Assembly: GCA_018261735.1 (NCBI GenBank)
Contig: JAGTRM010000009.1
Coordinates: forward strand, 45,920 to 109,919
Source: Pseudomonadota bacterium
GTDB taxonomy: Bacteria > Pseudomonadota > Gammaproteobacteria > Burkholderiales > Chitinibacteraceae
Reading direction: 5' to 3'
DNA: 64,000 nucleotides
The notes below the pieces were generated by a model that searched no databases, had not been told where the DNA came from, and saw nothing but the letters and a program-made list of their open reading frames with translations. Shown one piece after another: positions 26,781 through 37,607 of this stretch. Numbering within the stretch: the stretch's first letter is position 1; every line of letters starts with the position of its first letter. The position numbers and the translations under genes were made by a program.

Positions 26781-28406
26781 ATGAAAGGAATGACCATCGC
26801 GCGCCAGATCATGCTGATGATCGGCATTTCCGTGATCGCGTTATTGCTGGTCGGCTTGACCGGGCTGTTTGTTTCAAACATGCAGACCCGGAGCATCCAG
26901 ACCATCGCGGAAGAAGATCTCTCCGGCATTGGAATCTTGGGATCGGCACGCCAGGCTTTCATGGAGGTTCGGGTAAAGGTTTATGCCCATGTCCTCAATA
27001 CCGAAGAATTGGAAAAGCAGGAAATCGAGAACTCGCTCGCCTCTGTCGCCAAACAGGCCCAGCTGCAGCTCAAGGAATATGAAAAATTTCTGAGCAATGA
27101 CGAAGACAAAAAACAGCTGGAAGCCGATATCACCAAGCTGAATGTCTACCTCGACCTGATCAATCAGGAAGTACTGCCCAAATCACGCAACAAGCAAAAC
27201 GAGGATGCACGCGATACCCTGCTTTCACAAGGCGCAGCCCGCGGCAACCAGATTCTGAACAGTCTGGACGAACACATCGCATTCAAAAAGAAGTTAGCTG
27301 ACGAAATGGTTCTGAAGGCATTGACCCGAGCCAATCAGGGAAAGATCGTCTCGATCGGTGCCATCGTGCTGGGTTCGCTGATTATTGGCGCGCTTGGCCT
27401 CTTCATGCTGCGCAACATCAGCCGCTCGCTGACCCAGATTCGCACCATGGTCAGCCAGGTTGAAAGCGATATGGATTTCACCCTGCGCGTGGCCGTGAAC
27501 AAGCAAGACGAGATCGGCGTGACCACCTCGGCGCTGAACCGTTTGCTGGACAAGTTGCAGGAAAACCTCAAGTCCATCGCCACCGGCGCGCAATCCGTGG
27601 CCGGCGCTGCCACTCAGATGGCAACCACTTCCACCCAGGTTTCAGCGGCATCCCGGCAGCAAAGCGAGGCCGCTGCCGGCATGGCAGCCACCGTGGAAGA
27701 AATGACGGTCAGCATCAACCACGTCAGCGACCGGGCTCAGGAAGCAAACCGCATCTCCAGCCAATCCGGCCAGTTGGCCGTCTCGGGCGAGAAGATCATC
27801 GGCCAGGCCGCCAGCGACATCCATGACATCGCGGCCACCGTGCATCAGGCCGCCGAACAGATTCACGGGCTGGAGCAGCACGGCCAGCAGATTTCCAATG
27901 TCGTCGCGGTGATCAAGGAAGTGGCGGACCAGACCAACCTGCTGGCATTGAATGCGGCCATTGAAGCCGCCCGCGCCGGCGAGCAGGGCCGAGGCTTTGC
28001 CGTCGTGGCCGATGAGGTGCGCAAACTGGCAGAACGCACCGCCTCGTCCACGCAGGAAATCGCCGCCACGATCAACACCATGCGCACCAGCGCCAGCAAT
28101 GCGGTAACCAGCATGCAGGAAGTGGTCGACAAGGTGGCGCTCGGCGTGGAGCGCGCCCAGCAAGCCAATGAATCGATCAAGCAGATCGGTCTGGGCAGCC
28201 GCGATGCGGTCAACATGGTGGATGAAATCGCCACTGCCATCCGCGAGCAGGGCTCGGCCACCAACAATATTGCCGTGCAGGTGGAGCGCATCGCGCAAAT
28301 GTCGGAACAGAGCAATGCCGCTGCGGAAGAAAGCGCACATTCGGCCCAGGATCTGGATCGCCTGGCCGCCGACATGCAGCGCATTGTCAGCGCCTACCGG
28401 CTTTGA
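26781..28406 (+). CDS. Methyl-accepting chemotaxis protein (4HB-type)
   Basis: 541 aa. TM1 is at about 10-32, then a helical periplasmic sensor (33-190) of four-helix-bundle type, TM2 (GAIVLGSLIIGALGLFML), HAMP, and a signalling domain with the hairpin tip [20 protein letters not shown] at about 379-398 followed by [21 protein letters not shown]. The start ATG at 26781 follows a very strong AAGGAGGAGG. No C-terminal CheR/CheB docking pentapeptide. The ligand is unknown. Confidence 0.95.
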   Translation: MKGMTIARQIMLMIGISVIALLLVGLTGLFVSNMQTRSIQTIAEEDLSGIGILGSARQAFMEVRVKVYAHVLNTEELEKQEIENSLASVAKQAQLQLKEYEKFLSNDEDKKQLEADITKLNVYLDLINQEVLPKSRNKQNEDARDTLLSQGAARGNQILNSLDEHIAFKKKLADEMVLKALTRANQGKIVSIGAIVLGSLIIGALGLFMLRNISRSLTQIRTMVSQVESDMDFTLRVAVNKQDEIGVTTSALNRLLDKLQENLKSIATGAQSVAGAATQMATTSTQVSAASRQQSEAAAGMAATVEEMTVSINHVSDRAQEANRISSQSGQLAVSGEKIIGQAASDIHDIAATVHQAAEQIHGLEQHGQQISNVVAVIKEVADQTNLLALNAAIEAARAGEQGRGFAVVADEVRKLAERTASSTQEIAATINTMRTSASNAVTSMQEVVDKVALGVERAQQANESIKQIGLGSRDAVNMVDEIATAIREQGSATNNIAVQVERIAQMSEQSNAAAEESAHSAQDLDRLAADMQRIVSAYRL

Positions 28407-28422
28407 TTGGCGACTTGAAATG

Positions 28423-28454
28423 AAAAACGCCGGTTCGCAAGAACCGGCGTTTTC
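28423..28454. terminator. Bidirectional terminator of the chemoreceptor gene and tRNA-Leu
   Basis: A perfect 13-bp stem AAAACGCCGGTTC/GAACCGGCGTTTT closes on GCAA. It is 17 nt past the chemoreceptor stop on one side and 3 nt past the tRNA CCA end on the other, with A/T runs on both flanks. Confidence 0.95.
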
Positions 28455-28456
28455 GT

Positions 28457-28542
28457 TGGTGCCGACAGTGAGACTCGAACTCACACAGCCTGTGGCCACT
28501 ACCCCCTCAAGATAGCGTGTCTACCAATTTCACCATGTCGGC
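28457..28542 (-). tRNA. tRNA-Leu (anticodon GAG)
   Basis: Class II tRNA with 3' CCA encoded (28457-28459). The acceptor stem GCCGACA pairs with TGTCGGC. The D arm contains GGTGAAATTGGTAGACAC. The anticodon stem CTATC/GGTAG holds loop TTGAGGG with GAG at 28506-28508. A long variable arm and TTCGAGTC T loop follow. The GAG anticodon reads CUC and CUU codons. No duplicated 3' end that would suggest an integrated element is visible nearby. Confidence 0.95.
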
Positions 28543-28701
28543 CTGAAATCTTCGGGCTGGGCCCGTACGCGGCGGGTTTCAGGCACCCGACCACAAGAGG
28601 TGCGAGATATTAATGGGAACGCCGCTTCTTGTCCAGCCCCTGAATTATAAACTTTGCCTGGCTGCCGGAATATTGCATCCGGTCGGCCCGGGCGTGCGGT
28701 T

Positions 28702-29658
28702 TCAATTGCCCGCGTACAAGCGTCCTTGCCAGGTATTGCGCTCCAGCAACAACGCTTCGAGGCGCGGCAGCAGCTCATGCAGGCGCAGGTTCCATTCCGG
28801 AGCAAGCTTGTGCGAAGGCGGCACCTCGCTGCCGACACGCTGGATGGAAATCGTGGGCGAAAGCCGCTCCAGAAAATCCACCAGCAACTCAAGATACGCT
28901 TCGGCGGAGAGCAGCGGCAGGCTCGCCGGATCGCGCCGCCATTCATTGGCCAACTGCGTTCCCTTGATGATCTGAAGCTGGTGGAACTTGAGCGAAGTCA
29001 GCGGCAGCGCCGAAAGCTTGGCCGCCCCGGCCAACATGCTCTCGCGGCTCTCGCCCGGCAGATCGAACATGATGTGCGCGGCCACATCCAGTCCACGCGC
29101 AGCGGCACGACGAACGGCGTCTTCCGATTCGGCAAAATCATGACCGCGGTTCACGCGCTTGAGCGTGGCATCGTCGCAGGATTCGATTCCCAGCTCCAGC
29201 TCGACGATTTTCGTTTCGGAAAGTTTGGCCAGGTAATCGAGCACATCGTCCGGCACGCAATCGGGCCGGGTGCCGATCACCAGTCCGTCGATTTTCGGAT
29301 GCGCCAGCGCCGCCTGGTAGACGGCACGCAACTGATCGACCCCGGCATAGGTATTGCTGTAGGCCTGAAAGTAAGCCACGAAATGCTTGGTGCCCGGATA
29401 GCGCCGGGTAAAAAAATCGAGCCCGGTTTCGATCTGCCGGGTGATTTCCCGCTCTTCGCGCAGGTAGGACGGGGTAAAGCCGGCATTGTTGCAGAACGTG
29501 CAACCGCCAATACCCTTGCTGCCATCGCGGTTCGGGCAGGTAAAACCGGCATCGACCGATACCTTCTGAACCCGGCCACCGTGCTTTTCCCGCTGCAGCT
29601 CGTTCCAGGACAAAAAGCGCCGCTCGCCAAATTGCGCCGGAATAATGGCTTCTGTCAT
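28702..29658 (-). CDS. Radical SAM protein, YhcC/TIGR01212 type
   Basis: 318 aa. The radical SAM cluster is CPNRDGSKGIGGCTFC, with the spacing C-x11-C-x2-C peculiar to YhcC-like proteins. Also visible are GTRPDCVPDDVL, LELGIES and HIMFDLPGE. The substrate is not established for the family. I start at the ATG at 29658, with AGGAGA upstream. It diverges from a ComEA-like gene. Confidence 0.9.
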   Translation of the reverse strand: MTEAIIPAQFGERRFLSWNELQREKHGGRVQKVSVDAGFTCPNRDGSKGIGGCTFCNNAGFTPSYLREEREITRQIETGLDFFTRRYPGTKHFVAYFQAYSNTYAGVDQLRAVYQAALAHPKIDGLVIGTRPDCVPDDVLDYLAKLSETKIVELELGIESCDDATLKRVNRGHDFAESEDAVRRAAARGLDVAAHIMFDLPGESRESMLAGAAKLSALPLTSLKFHQLQIIKGTQLANEWRRDPASLPLLSAEAYLELLVDFLERLSPTISIQRVGSEVPPSHKLAPEWNLRLHELLPRLEALLLERNTWQGRLYAGN

Positions 29659-29763
29659 GTGATCTCCTGTATTTTTTATCCGCTTGTCCATTTGCGGCTG
29701 GTCGCAAATGATAATCGGGCATACAAACAAAGTCTCCACATCACCAGATCAACGGGGACTGCC

Positions 29764-30267
29764 ATGAAAAAATTCTTCCTGCTCGCCCTGTTCAGTGCCC
29801 TGCCCGCCTGGGCCATTGACCTCAATACCGCCACCGTGGACCAGATTGCCGCGCTCAAGGGCATGACGCCCCAAACCGCCGAAGCGATTGTCGCGGCACG
29901 CACGCAATTCGGGCCGTTCAAGACTTCCGCCGATGTGCTCAAGGTCAGCGGGGTTACGCAGGGCATCCTGAACCAGAACCGCGCCACGCTGACCATCGCG
30001 GGGAAACCCGTCACCACCCGCTCGGGCACGGCACCTGCCATCCCGGGCGTGCGTCCGGCCATTCCCGCCAAGAAGGCCGACCTCACGACCACAACCAAGC
30101 AGGGAAAAGGCACGAGCGGAAAATCGCAGACGGCTATCAGCAATCAGGGTAGCAGTGGCGACAAAGGGGGCGGTGGCCGTGGCAACAGTGGTGGTGGTAA
30201 CAGTGGTGGTGGTAACAGTGGTGGTGGTAACAGTGGTGGTGGTAGCGGCGGCGGCGGCGGCAAATAA
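29764..30267 (+). CDS. Secreted ComEA-like helix-hairpin-helix protein with Gly/Ser/Asn repeats
   Basis: 167 aa. Signal peptide (MKKFFLLALFSALPAWA), then an HhH module DLNTATVDQIAALKGMTP and a second half with FGPFKTSADVLKVSGV, as in the DNA-binding domain of ComEA, the periplasmic DNA receptor of natural transformation. Residues after about 90 are a Pro/Ala/Thr linker and a flexible tail of four GGG(N)S-type repeats encoded by 15-bp tandem units. A competence role is inferred from the domain. The tail could be length-variable. Confidence 0.85.
   Translation: MKKFFLLALFSALPAWAIDLNTATVDQIAALKGMTPQTAEAIVAARTQFGPFKTSADVLKVSGVTQGILNQNRATLTIAGKPVTTRSGTAPAIPGVRPAIPAKKADLTTTTKQGKGTSGKSQTAISNQGSSGDKGGGGRGNSGGGNSGGGNSGGGNSGGGSGGGGGK
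30184..30243 (+). repeat. 15-bp tandem repeat, four copies
   Basis: Four exact units AACAGTGGTGGTGGT (30184-30198, 30199-30213, 30214-30228, 30229-30243), then a degenerate GGC-rich run. It encodes NSGGG repeats in the ComEA-like protein, so copy-number change keeps the frame. Confidence 0.95.
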
Positions 30268-30288
30268 TCGCCCCCAAACAAGCCAGAA

Positions 30289-30325
30289 GGCTGTCGAACC
30301 GCGCATTCCGGTCCGGCAGCTTTTT
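30289..30325 (+). terminator. Terminator after the ComEA-like gene
   Basis: GGCTGTCGAACCG pairs imperfectly (one mismatch, one G-T) with CGGTCCGGCAGC; TTTTT follows. Confidence 0.7.
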
Positions 30326-30441
30326 GCTTTATGGGGAATTCTCAACGATCCACACAGCAATTCGTCGCGGCATCGGATAAGAGGCACGCATCTTTGGTAT
30401 CATTGCGCCTTTGTTTTCCTTGTCCTTTCCGGATCGCTCCC

Positions 30442-33400
30442 ATGGCAGACGTGCTCAAACTTCGCGGCGGCGCCGCGCTTTCCTCCTTCCGGCTTGAAAA
30501 GATTGAAGCGGCACTTGCCGCCCAAGGCGTCCAAGCCCGTCTTTATGCCGAGTTCTGGCATTTCGCCGAAACAAGCGCAGCGCTCACTGCAACCGAGAGC
30601 GACACTCTTGCCCGCATCCTGAACTACGGCGAGCCGGCGGTACCGGCAAAGGCCACCGGAACCCTGCTGGTCGTCCTGCCGCGCGCGGGATCGATCTCGC
30701 CCTGGTCCTCCAAGGCCACGGATATCGCCCTGCATTGCGGCCTGAAGTCGGTACAGCGCATCGAGCGCGGCATGGCCGTTTACGCCGTGGACGCCAACGG
30801 TCAGCCCTTGTCCGGACCGGCTTTGCAAGCGCTGAAATCGCTGGTGCATGACCGCATGACCGAGCAGGTGGCCGATTCGCTCGATGCCGCCGCCAGCCTG
30901 TTCCAGCATTTCGAACCGCAGCCCATGCTGTCGGTCGACATCCTCGCCGGCGGCAAGGCCGCACTCGAAGCCGCCAACAGCCAGTACGGACTGGCGCTGT
31001 CCGATGACGAAATCGATTACCTGGTCGAAAACTACCAGAAACTCGGCCGCAATCCGACCGATGTCGAACTGACCATGTTCGCCCAGGCCAACTCCGAACA
31101 CTGCCGCCACAAAATCTTCAACGCCGATTTCGTCATTGACGGCGAGAAGCAGGCTCAGAGCCTGTTCGGCATGATCCGCGAAACGCACAAGGCTCATCCC
31201 GAAGGCACGGTGGTTGCCTATTCCGACAACTCGTCGGTGATCGAAGGTGCCCCGATCGAACGCTTCTTCCCGCAAGCCGGCTCGGCCGAATATGCGTTCG
31301 ATCAGCAGACGGCACACATCCTGATGAAGGTCGAAACGCACAACCATCCGACCGCGATTTCCCCCTTCCCTGGCGCTGCTACCGGCTCGGGCGGCGAAAT
31401 CCGCGACGAAGGCTCCACCGGCCGAGGCTCCAAGCCCAAGGCGGGCCTGGCGGGCTTTACCGTTTCCAATCTGAACCTGCCCGGCGCAGTCCAGCCCTGG
31501 GAAGAGCCGGCCTACGGCAAACCGGATCGCATCGCCTCGGCGTTGCAGATCATGATCGAAGGCCCGATCGGCGCTGCTGCGTTCAACAATGAATTCGGTC
31601 GTCCGAATATCTGCGGTTATTTCCGCACCTTTGAAGAAGATTGCAACGGCGAGCGCCGTGGCTACCACAAGCCGATCATGATTGCCGGTGGCCTGGGCAA
31701 TATCGATGCGATCCACGTCGACAAGCACCAGATTCCCGACGGCGCACTGCTGATCCAGCTGGGCGGCCCGGGCTTTCTGATCGGCATGGGCGGTGGCGCG
31801 GCTTCCTCGATGACCACCGGCGCCAATACCGCCGATCTGGACTTCGATTCGGTGCAGCGCGGCAACCCGGAAATCGAACGCCGTGCGCAGGAAGTGATCG
31901 ATCGCTGCTGGCAACTGGGCGAACAAAACCCGATCCTGTCGATCCACGACGTCGGCGCGGGCGGCATCTCCAACGCCTTCCCGGAACTGGTGGACGGCTC
32001 CGATCGTGGCGCGGTGTTCGAATTGCGCAAGGTGCATATCGAAGAACACGGCATGTCGCCCAAGGAAATCTGGTCGAACGAATCGCAGGAGCGCTACGTG
32101 CTGGCCATCCAGCCGCAAGAGCTGATGCGCTTCGAAGCCATCTGCGAGCGCGAACGCTGCCCGTTCGCCGTGGTCGGTCGCGCCACCGCCGAAAAACAGC
32201 TGATCGTCGCCGACTCGCACTTTGGCAACCGCCCGGTCGACATGCCGATGGAAGTACTGCTTGGCAAGCCGCCGAAAATGACGCGCGACGTCACCCGCAT
32301 CGCGCCGCAATTGCCGGTATTCGATTCCTCGCTGATCAACCTCAAGGAAGCCACCTACCGCGTCCTGCGCTTGCCGACCGTGGCCGACAAGAGTTTCCTG
32401 ATCACCATTGGCGACCGTACCGTGGGCGGCATGACCGTACGCGACCAGATGGTCGGCCCGTGGCAAGTGCCGGTGGCCGATGTCGCCGTCACCACCATGG
32501 GTTACAACACCATGCTGGGCGAAGCGATGGCCATGGGCGAACGCACGCCGCTCGCACTGATCAGTGGCCCGGCCTCCGGGCGCATGGCCGTGGGCGAGGC
32601 GCTGACCAACATCGCCGCCGCGCCGATCAAGGAACTCAGCGACATCAAGCTTTCCGCCAACTGGATGGCCCCGGCCGGCCACCCGGGCGAAGAAGCCAAC
32701 CTGTACGACACGGTCAGCGCCGTTGCGCTCGACCTGTGCCGCAATCTGGGCATTTCGATTCCGGTCGGCAAGGATTCTTTGTCGATGAAAACGGTCTGGG
32801 ACGAGGCCGGCGAGAAAAAGGCGGTAACCGCCCCGTTGTCGCTGATCGTCTCGGCCTTTGCACCAGTGACCGACGTAAGCAAGACGCTGACTCCGCAGCT
32901 CGTCACCGACACCGACAGCGATCTGCTGCTGATCGATCTGGGCAGCGGCCGCTGTCGCCTGGGCGGATCGGCACTGGCCCAGGTCTACAAGCAGATCGGC
33001 AACACGGCCCCCGATGTCGTCAGCGCCGAACACCTGCAAGCCTTCTTTGCCACCGTGCAGAAACTGAACAGCGAAGGTCGCATCCTGGCCTATCACGACC
33101 GCTCGGACGGTGGCCTGATCGCCACGATCGCCGAAATGATGTTTGCCAGCCGCGTCGGTATCACGCTGGAAATCGACGAGTTGTGCATCGACCGCCGCCG
33201 CCGGCAACGCGGCGAGAACGAAATCACTCCCGATGATGTCACTCGTGCCGAAAACGGCCGGGCGATGGGCGTGCTGTTCAACGAGGAACTCGGCGCGGTG
33301 CTGCAGGTTAAACGCAGCGACACTGCCGCCGTGATTGCCGCCTTCATGAACGCCGGCCTGTCGGCGGAGCTGCAGGTTATCGGCACGCTCAACAATGACG

Positions 33401-34392
33401 ACCGACTGAAGATCAAGAAACGCAACCGGCTGTTGCTCGATGAAACCCGTATCTCACTGCAGCAAGCCTGGTCGGAAACCAGCTGGCGTATCCAGCGCCT
33501 GCGCGACAATCCTGCCTGCGCCGATGCCGAGTACGCCCGCATCGCCAACAAGAGCGACAAAGGCCTGTTCGCCAAGCTGAGCTTCAACCCGGCTGACGAT
33601 ATCGCCGCGCCGTTCATCGCCACAGGCGCGCGCCCGAAGATCGCTATCCTGCGCGAACAGGGCGTCAATGGCCAGGTGGAAATGGCGGCTGCGTTCGATC
33701 GTGCCGGTTTCACTGCCGTCGACGTACACATGAGCGACATCATCGAAGGCCGTATCTCACTGGCCGACTTCAAGGGTCTCGCGGCCTGCGGCGGCTTCAG
33801 CTACGGCGACGTGCTGGGTGCCGGCGAAGGCTGGGCCAAGTCGATCCTGTTCAATCCGCGCGCCCGCGCCGAGTTCGAAGCCTTCTTCCAGCGCAGCGAT
33901 TCATTCGGCCTGGGTGTGTGCAACGGCTGCCAGATGATGGCCAACCTTTCGGGCATCATCCCTGGCGCACAAGCCTGGCCGAAGTTCACCCGCAACCAGT
34001 CGGAGCAATTCGAAGCACGCTTCGTGATGATGGAACTGCCGCAATCGCCATCGCTGTTCTTCAGCGGCATGACTGGCAGCCAGTTCCCGGTTGTGGTTTC
34101 GCACGGTGAAGGCTTTGCCAATTTCAGCCAGCAAGGCGATATCGGCCAGGCCATCGTGGCCATGCGCTACATCGACAACAACGGCAGCCTGACCGAAACC
34201 TATCCGTTCAACCCGAACGGCAGCCCGCAAGGCATTGCCGGGGTGACCACGGCAGATGGCCGCTTCAGCATCATGATGCCGCACCCGGAACGCGCGTTCC
34301 GTACCGTGCTGAACTCGTGGCACCCGCAAGACTGGGCCGAGGACAGCCCGTGGTTGCGCATGTTCCGCAATGCGCGTGCCTGGCTGGGTTAA
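30442..34392 (+). CDS. purL: Phosphoribosylformylglycinamidine synthase (large single-chain PurL)
   Basis: 1316 aa, ATP- and glutamine-dependent step 4 of purine synthesis. The FGAM synthetase half has [33 protein letters not shown] and [14 protein letters not shown]. The C-terminal glutaminase has the nucleophile in GVCNGCQMM (Cys at about 1158) and the His/Glu in PHPERAFR. This is the long proteobacterial form, not the PurLQS complex. I start at ATG 30442 ([13 protein letters not shown]); the upstream frame includes the promoter region. The ribosome binding site is weak. Confidence 0.97.
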   Translation: MADVLKLRGGAALSSFRLEKIEAALAAQGVQARLYAEFWHFAETSAALTATESDTLARILNYGEPAVPAKATGTLLVVLPRAGSISPWSSKATDIALHCGLKSVQRIERGMAVYAVDANGQPLSGPALQALKSLVHDRMTEQVADSLDAAASLFQHFEPQPMLSVDILAGGKAALEAANSQYGLALSDDEIDYLVENYQKLGRNPTDVELTMFAQANSEHCRHKIFNADFVIDGEKQAQSLFGMIRETHKAHPEGTVVAYSDNSSVIEGAPIERFFPQAGSAEYAFDQQTAHILMKVETHNHPTAISPFPGAATGSGGEIRDEGSTGRGSKPKAGLAGFTVSNLNLPGAVQPWEEPAYGKPDRIASALQIMIEGPIGAAAFNNEFGRPNICGYFRTFEEDCNGERRGYHKPIMIAGGLGNIDAIHVDKHQIPDGALLIQLGGPGFLIGMGGGAASSMTTGANTADLDFDSVQRGNPEIERRAQEVIDRCWQLGEQNPILSIHDVGAGGISNAFPELVDGSDRGAVFELRKVHIEEHGMSPKEIWSNESQERYVLAIQPQELMRFEAICERERCPFAVVGRATAEKQLIVADSHFGNRPVDMPMEVLLGKPPKMTRDVTRIAPQLPVFDSSLINLKEATYRVLRLPTVADKSFLITIGDRTVGGMTVRDQMVGPWQVPVADVAVTTMGYNTMLGEAMAMGERTPLALISGPASGRMAVGEALTNIAAAPIKELSDIKLSANWMAPAGHPGEEANLYDTVSAVALDLCRNLGISIPVGKDSLSMKTVWDEAGEKKAVTAPLSLIVSAFAPVTDVSKTLTPQLVTDTDSDLLLIDLGSGRCRLGGSALAQVYKQIGNTAPDVVSAEHLQAFFATVQKLNSEGRILAYHDRSDGGLIATIAEMMFASRVGITLEIDELCIDRRRRQRGENEITPDDVTRAENGRAMGVLFNEELGAVLQVKRSDTAAVIAAFMNAGLSAELQVIGTLNNDDRLKIKKRNRLLLDETRISLQQAWSETSWRIQRLRDNPACADAEYARIANKSDKGLFAKLSFNPADDIAAPFIATGARPKIAILREQGVNGQVEMAAAFDRAGFTAVDVHMSDIIEGRISLADFKGLAACGGFSYGDVLGAGEGWAKSILFNPRARAEFEAFFQRSDSFGLGVCNGCQMMANLSGIIPGAQAWPKFTRNQSEQFEARFVMMELPQSPSLFFSGMTGSQFPVVVSHGEGFANFSQQGDIGQAIVAMRYIDNNGSLTETYPFNPNGSPQGIAGVTTADGRFSIMMPHPERAFRTVLNSWHPQDWAEDSPWLRMFRNARAWLG

Positions 34393-34407
34393 CTGCCCAC
34401 ACCCCCG

Positions 34408-34441
34408 AGCCCTGCCGGTCTTCGACCCGCAGGGCTTTTTT
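34408..34441 (+). terminator. Intrinsic terminator after purL
   Basis: AGCCCTGC (34408-34415) pairs with GCAGGGCT (34429-34436), and inner CGG/CCG pairs extend it; TTTTT follows. Confidence 0.92.
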
Positions 34442-34485
34442 ACACCGGTATTCCGCCATCCGGCCCGGGATGGCCGTGCGTGCTG

Positions 34486-34494
34486 TGGTAAAAT
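34486..34494 (+). promoter_or_regulatory. Extended -10 promoter for purB
   Basis: TG-G-TAAAAT lies 38 bp before the purB ATG and after the purL terminator, so purB has its own promoter. No -35 is obvious, as is common for extended -10 promoters. Confidence 0.5.
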
Positions 34495-34511
34495 CCGCGT
34501 TTGTTTTCTGA

Positions 34512-35903
<1,392 letters not shown>

Positions 35904-35960
35904 TGACAACGGGCGCTGCATGCGCCCGTTCATCCCGGGCACGAAAAAGGAATTAGAACG

Positions 35961-37427
35961 GTGAATCAAAAGATTGTACTGGGTGGTATTGCCGCACTGA
36001 CCGGGGCTTGTGCACTCTGGGTAGGCGGCGCCTACTATGCCGGCAAGAGCGCTGAATCCACGCTGGACAAACAATACAAGTGGCTCGCCGAGCAACCCTA
36101 TTTCGTCATCAAGGCGCGTACCTACCAGCGCGGCTGGTTCAGCTCGACGGAAACTGCCACGCTCGCGGTCAACCCTGAGCTGTATCGTTTCTTCCTGGCA
36201 AAGGAAGGCACGCCGCTCCCGGTATTTGAAGTCACCTACACCAACCGCGTATTGCACGGCCCGCTCCCGCTGATTGGCCAGTTCAACCTGCGCCCGGCCA
36301 AAGCCGTGGTGCAGACCGAACTCCAGTTCGCCCCGGAAACCCAAAAGCTGCTGTCGCGTTTTTTTGGCACCCAAAAACCCATTGAAGTGGAAAACCGCAT
36401 CGGATTTGATGATGACGGCGTCATCCAGCTCAAGGTGCCGGGATTCGATTACGAAGAAACCATTTCCGGCATCAAGGCCAAATGGCAGGGGTTGAACGCC
36501 ACCATCGATTACGGTGGCGATTTCAACCGCGTGCTTCTGATCGCACGCGCACCCGGGATGACTGGCGCAGCCAAAGGCAAGGGCAACTTCAGCTTCAACG
36601 GACTGGATTTCAGCGTGGATCACACCCGCGGCAAAGCCGGCCTGATGCTGGGCGAAACTCATGCCAAGCTGGCCAATTTCACGCTGGATATAGAAGACGA
36701 ATCCCCGCTGAAAATCGCACTGGAAAACCTCAGCTACACCGGCAAGCTGGGCGAAGCCGACAACTTCATCAACGGTGAAGCCGCGATCAATCTGGCCAAG
36801 CTGGTCCTCAACGACAAAGCCTACGGCCCGGCCGAGTTGCAGGCAGAAGCCTCCCACCTGCACGGCCCTACACTGGCCAAGCTGAATGACGAATTCAACA
36901 AGCTGCAAAAGCGCTCGCTGAAGCGCGAGGAGCTGACCGATGAAATTGTCAAGCTCGCCAAGGCGCACGGCATGCCACTGCTCACCAACGATCCGCATTT
37001 CGGCATTCGCAAACTGGAAATAAAGCTTCCGGAGGGCACGCTCAAGTTCTCCGCCGGGCTGGGGCTCAAAGGGTTCAAGGAAAAGGATCTCGACAACCCA
37101 GTCGAATTCGTCAGCAAGCTTTCTGCCAAGGCGGATTTCACCGTGCCGCGCAAGATCGTGGAAACACTGGTGATGTGGCAGGCCCGCAGCATGTTCGGCG
37201 GCCCGGAGTCAGGCGTCAGCAATGCCGACCTCGACTACCTGGCCGGACAATTCGTGGAAGGACAGATCAACCGCCTGGCCGACCAGAAGCTGATCCAGGT
37301 CGACGGCGACCTGCTCACCGCCGCAGCCACGCTGGAAGGTGGCGAATTCACTCTCAACGATATCCTGGTTCCCCTGCCCTGGCAGGAAGACAAAGCCAAG
37401 ATAAAAACCCAGTCGTCAGCCAAATGA
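35961..37427 (+). CDS. DUF945 (YdgA family) protein
   Basis: 488 aa. The N-terminal hydrophobic segment (IVLGGIAALTGACALWVGG) acts as membrane anchor or signal; the remainder is a long beta-rich periplasmic region. GKSAESTLDKQYKWL, TYQRGWFSSTETATLAV and THRVLHGPLP-like (YTNRVLHGPLP) motifs are characteristic of the YdgA/DUF945 family. Its function is unknown. AAAAGGAATTAG gives a moderate ribosome binding site. Confidence 0.88.
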   Translation: MNQKIVLGGIAALTGACALWVGGAYYAGKSAESTLDKQYKWLAEQPYFVIKARTYQRGWFSSTETATLAVNPELYRFFLAKEGTPLPVFEVTYTNRVLHGPLPLIGQFNLRPAKAVVQTELQFAPETQKLLSRFFGTQKPIEVENRIGFDDDGVIQLKVPGFDYEETISGIKAKWQGLNATIDYGGDFNRVLLIARAPGMTGAAKGKGNFSFNGLDFSVDHTRGKAGLMLGETHAKLANFTLDIEDESPLKIALENLSYTGKLGEADNFINGEAAINLAKLVLNDKAYGPAELQAEASHLHGPTLAKLNDEFNKLQKRSLKREELTDEIVKLAKAHGMPLLTNDPHFGIRKLEIKLPEGTLKFSAGLGLKGFKEKDLDNPVEFVSKLSAKADFTVPRKIVETLVMWQARSMFGGPESGVSNADLDYLAGQFVEGQINRLADQKLIQVDGDLLTAAATLEGGEFTLNDILVPLPWQEDKAKIKTQSSAK

Positions 37428-37429
37428 AC

Positions 37430-37455
37430 AACGCCCCGGAAACGGGGCGTTGTTC
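37430..37455 (+). terminator. Terminator after the DUF945 gene
   Basis: AACGCCCCG-GAAA-CGGGGCGTT, a 9-bp stem with a GNRA loop, begins 3 nt after the stop. The T tail is broken (GTTCATTT), so strength is uncertain. Confidence 0.75.
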
Positions 37456-37565
37456 ATTTCCAGTCGTGGCGCGCTCAGCACACAAGAACAGCAGAACAAG
37501 CTTCATCGCGTCAACTTAGCCGAGCTGCGCTGCGCGCCAACAGCCTGCAGGAACAGAGGCCAACA

Positions 37566-37591
37566 AAAAGCGCCCTGAAGGCGCTTTTTAT
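37566..37591 (-). terminator. Intrinsic terminator after ilvD
   Basis: AAAAAGCGCC-CTGA-AGGCGCTTTTT, with A/T runs on both flanks, lies 17 nt past the minus-strand ilvD stop. Confidence 0.93.
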
Positions 37592-37607
37592 TGGCTAGCC
37601 GGGAGGA

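Noticed and set aside
28457..28701. tRNA-Leu as an integration site of a mobile element
   Set aside because: Neighbouring genes are ordinary housekeeping genes. No integrase and no second copy of the tRNA 3' end was found in the window.
30400..33207. 935-codon open frame on the minus strand
   Set aside because: It lies wholly antisense to purL, whose motifs are unmistakable. Long antisense frames arise from the strong third-position GC bias. The translated composition (His/Arg/Asp-rich) fits no family.
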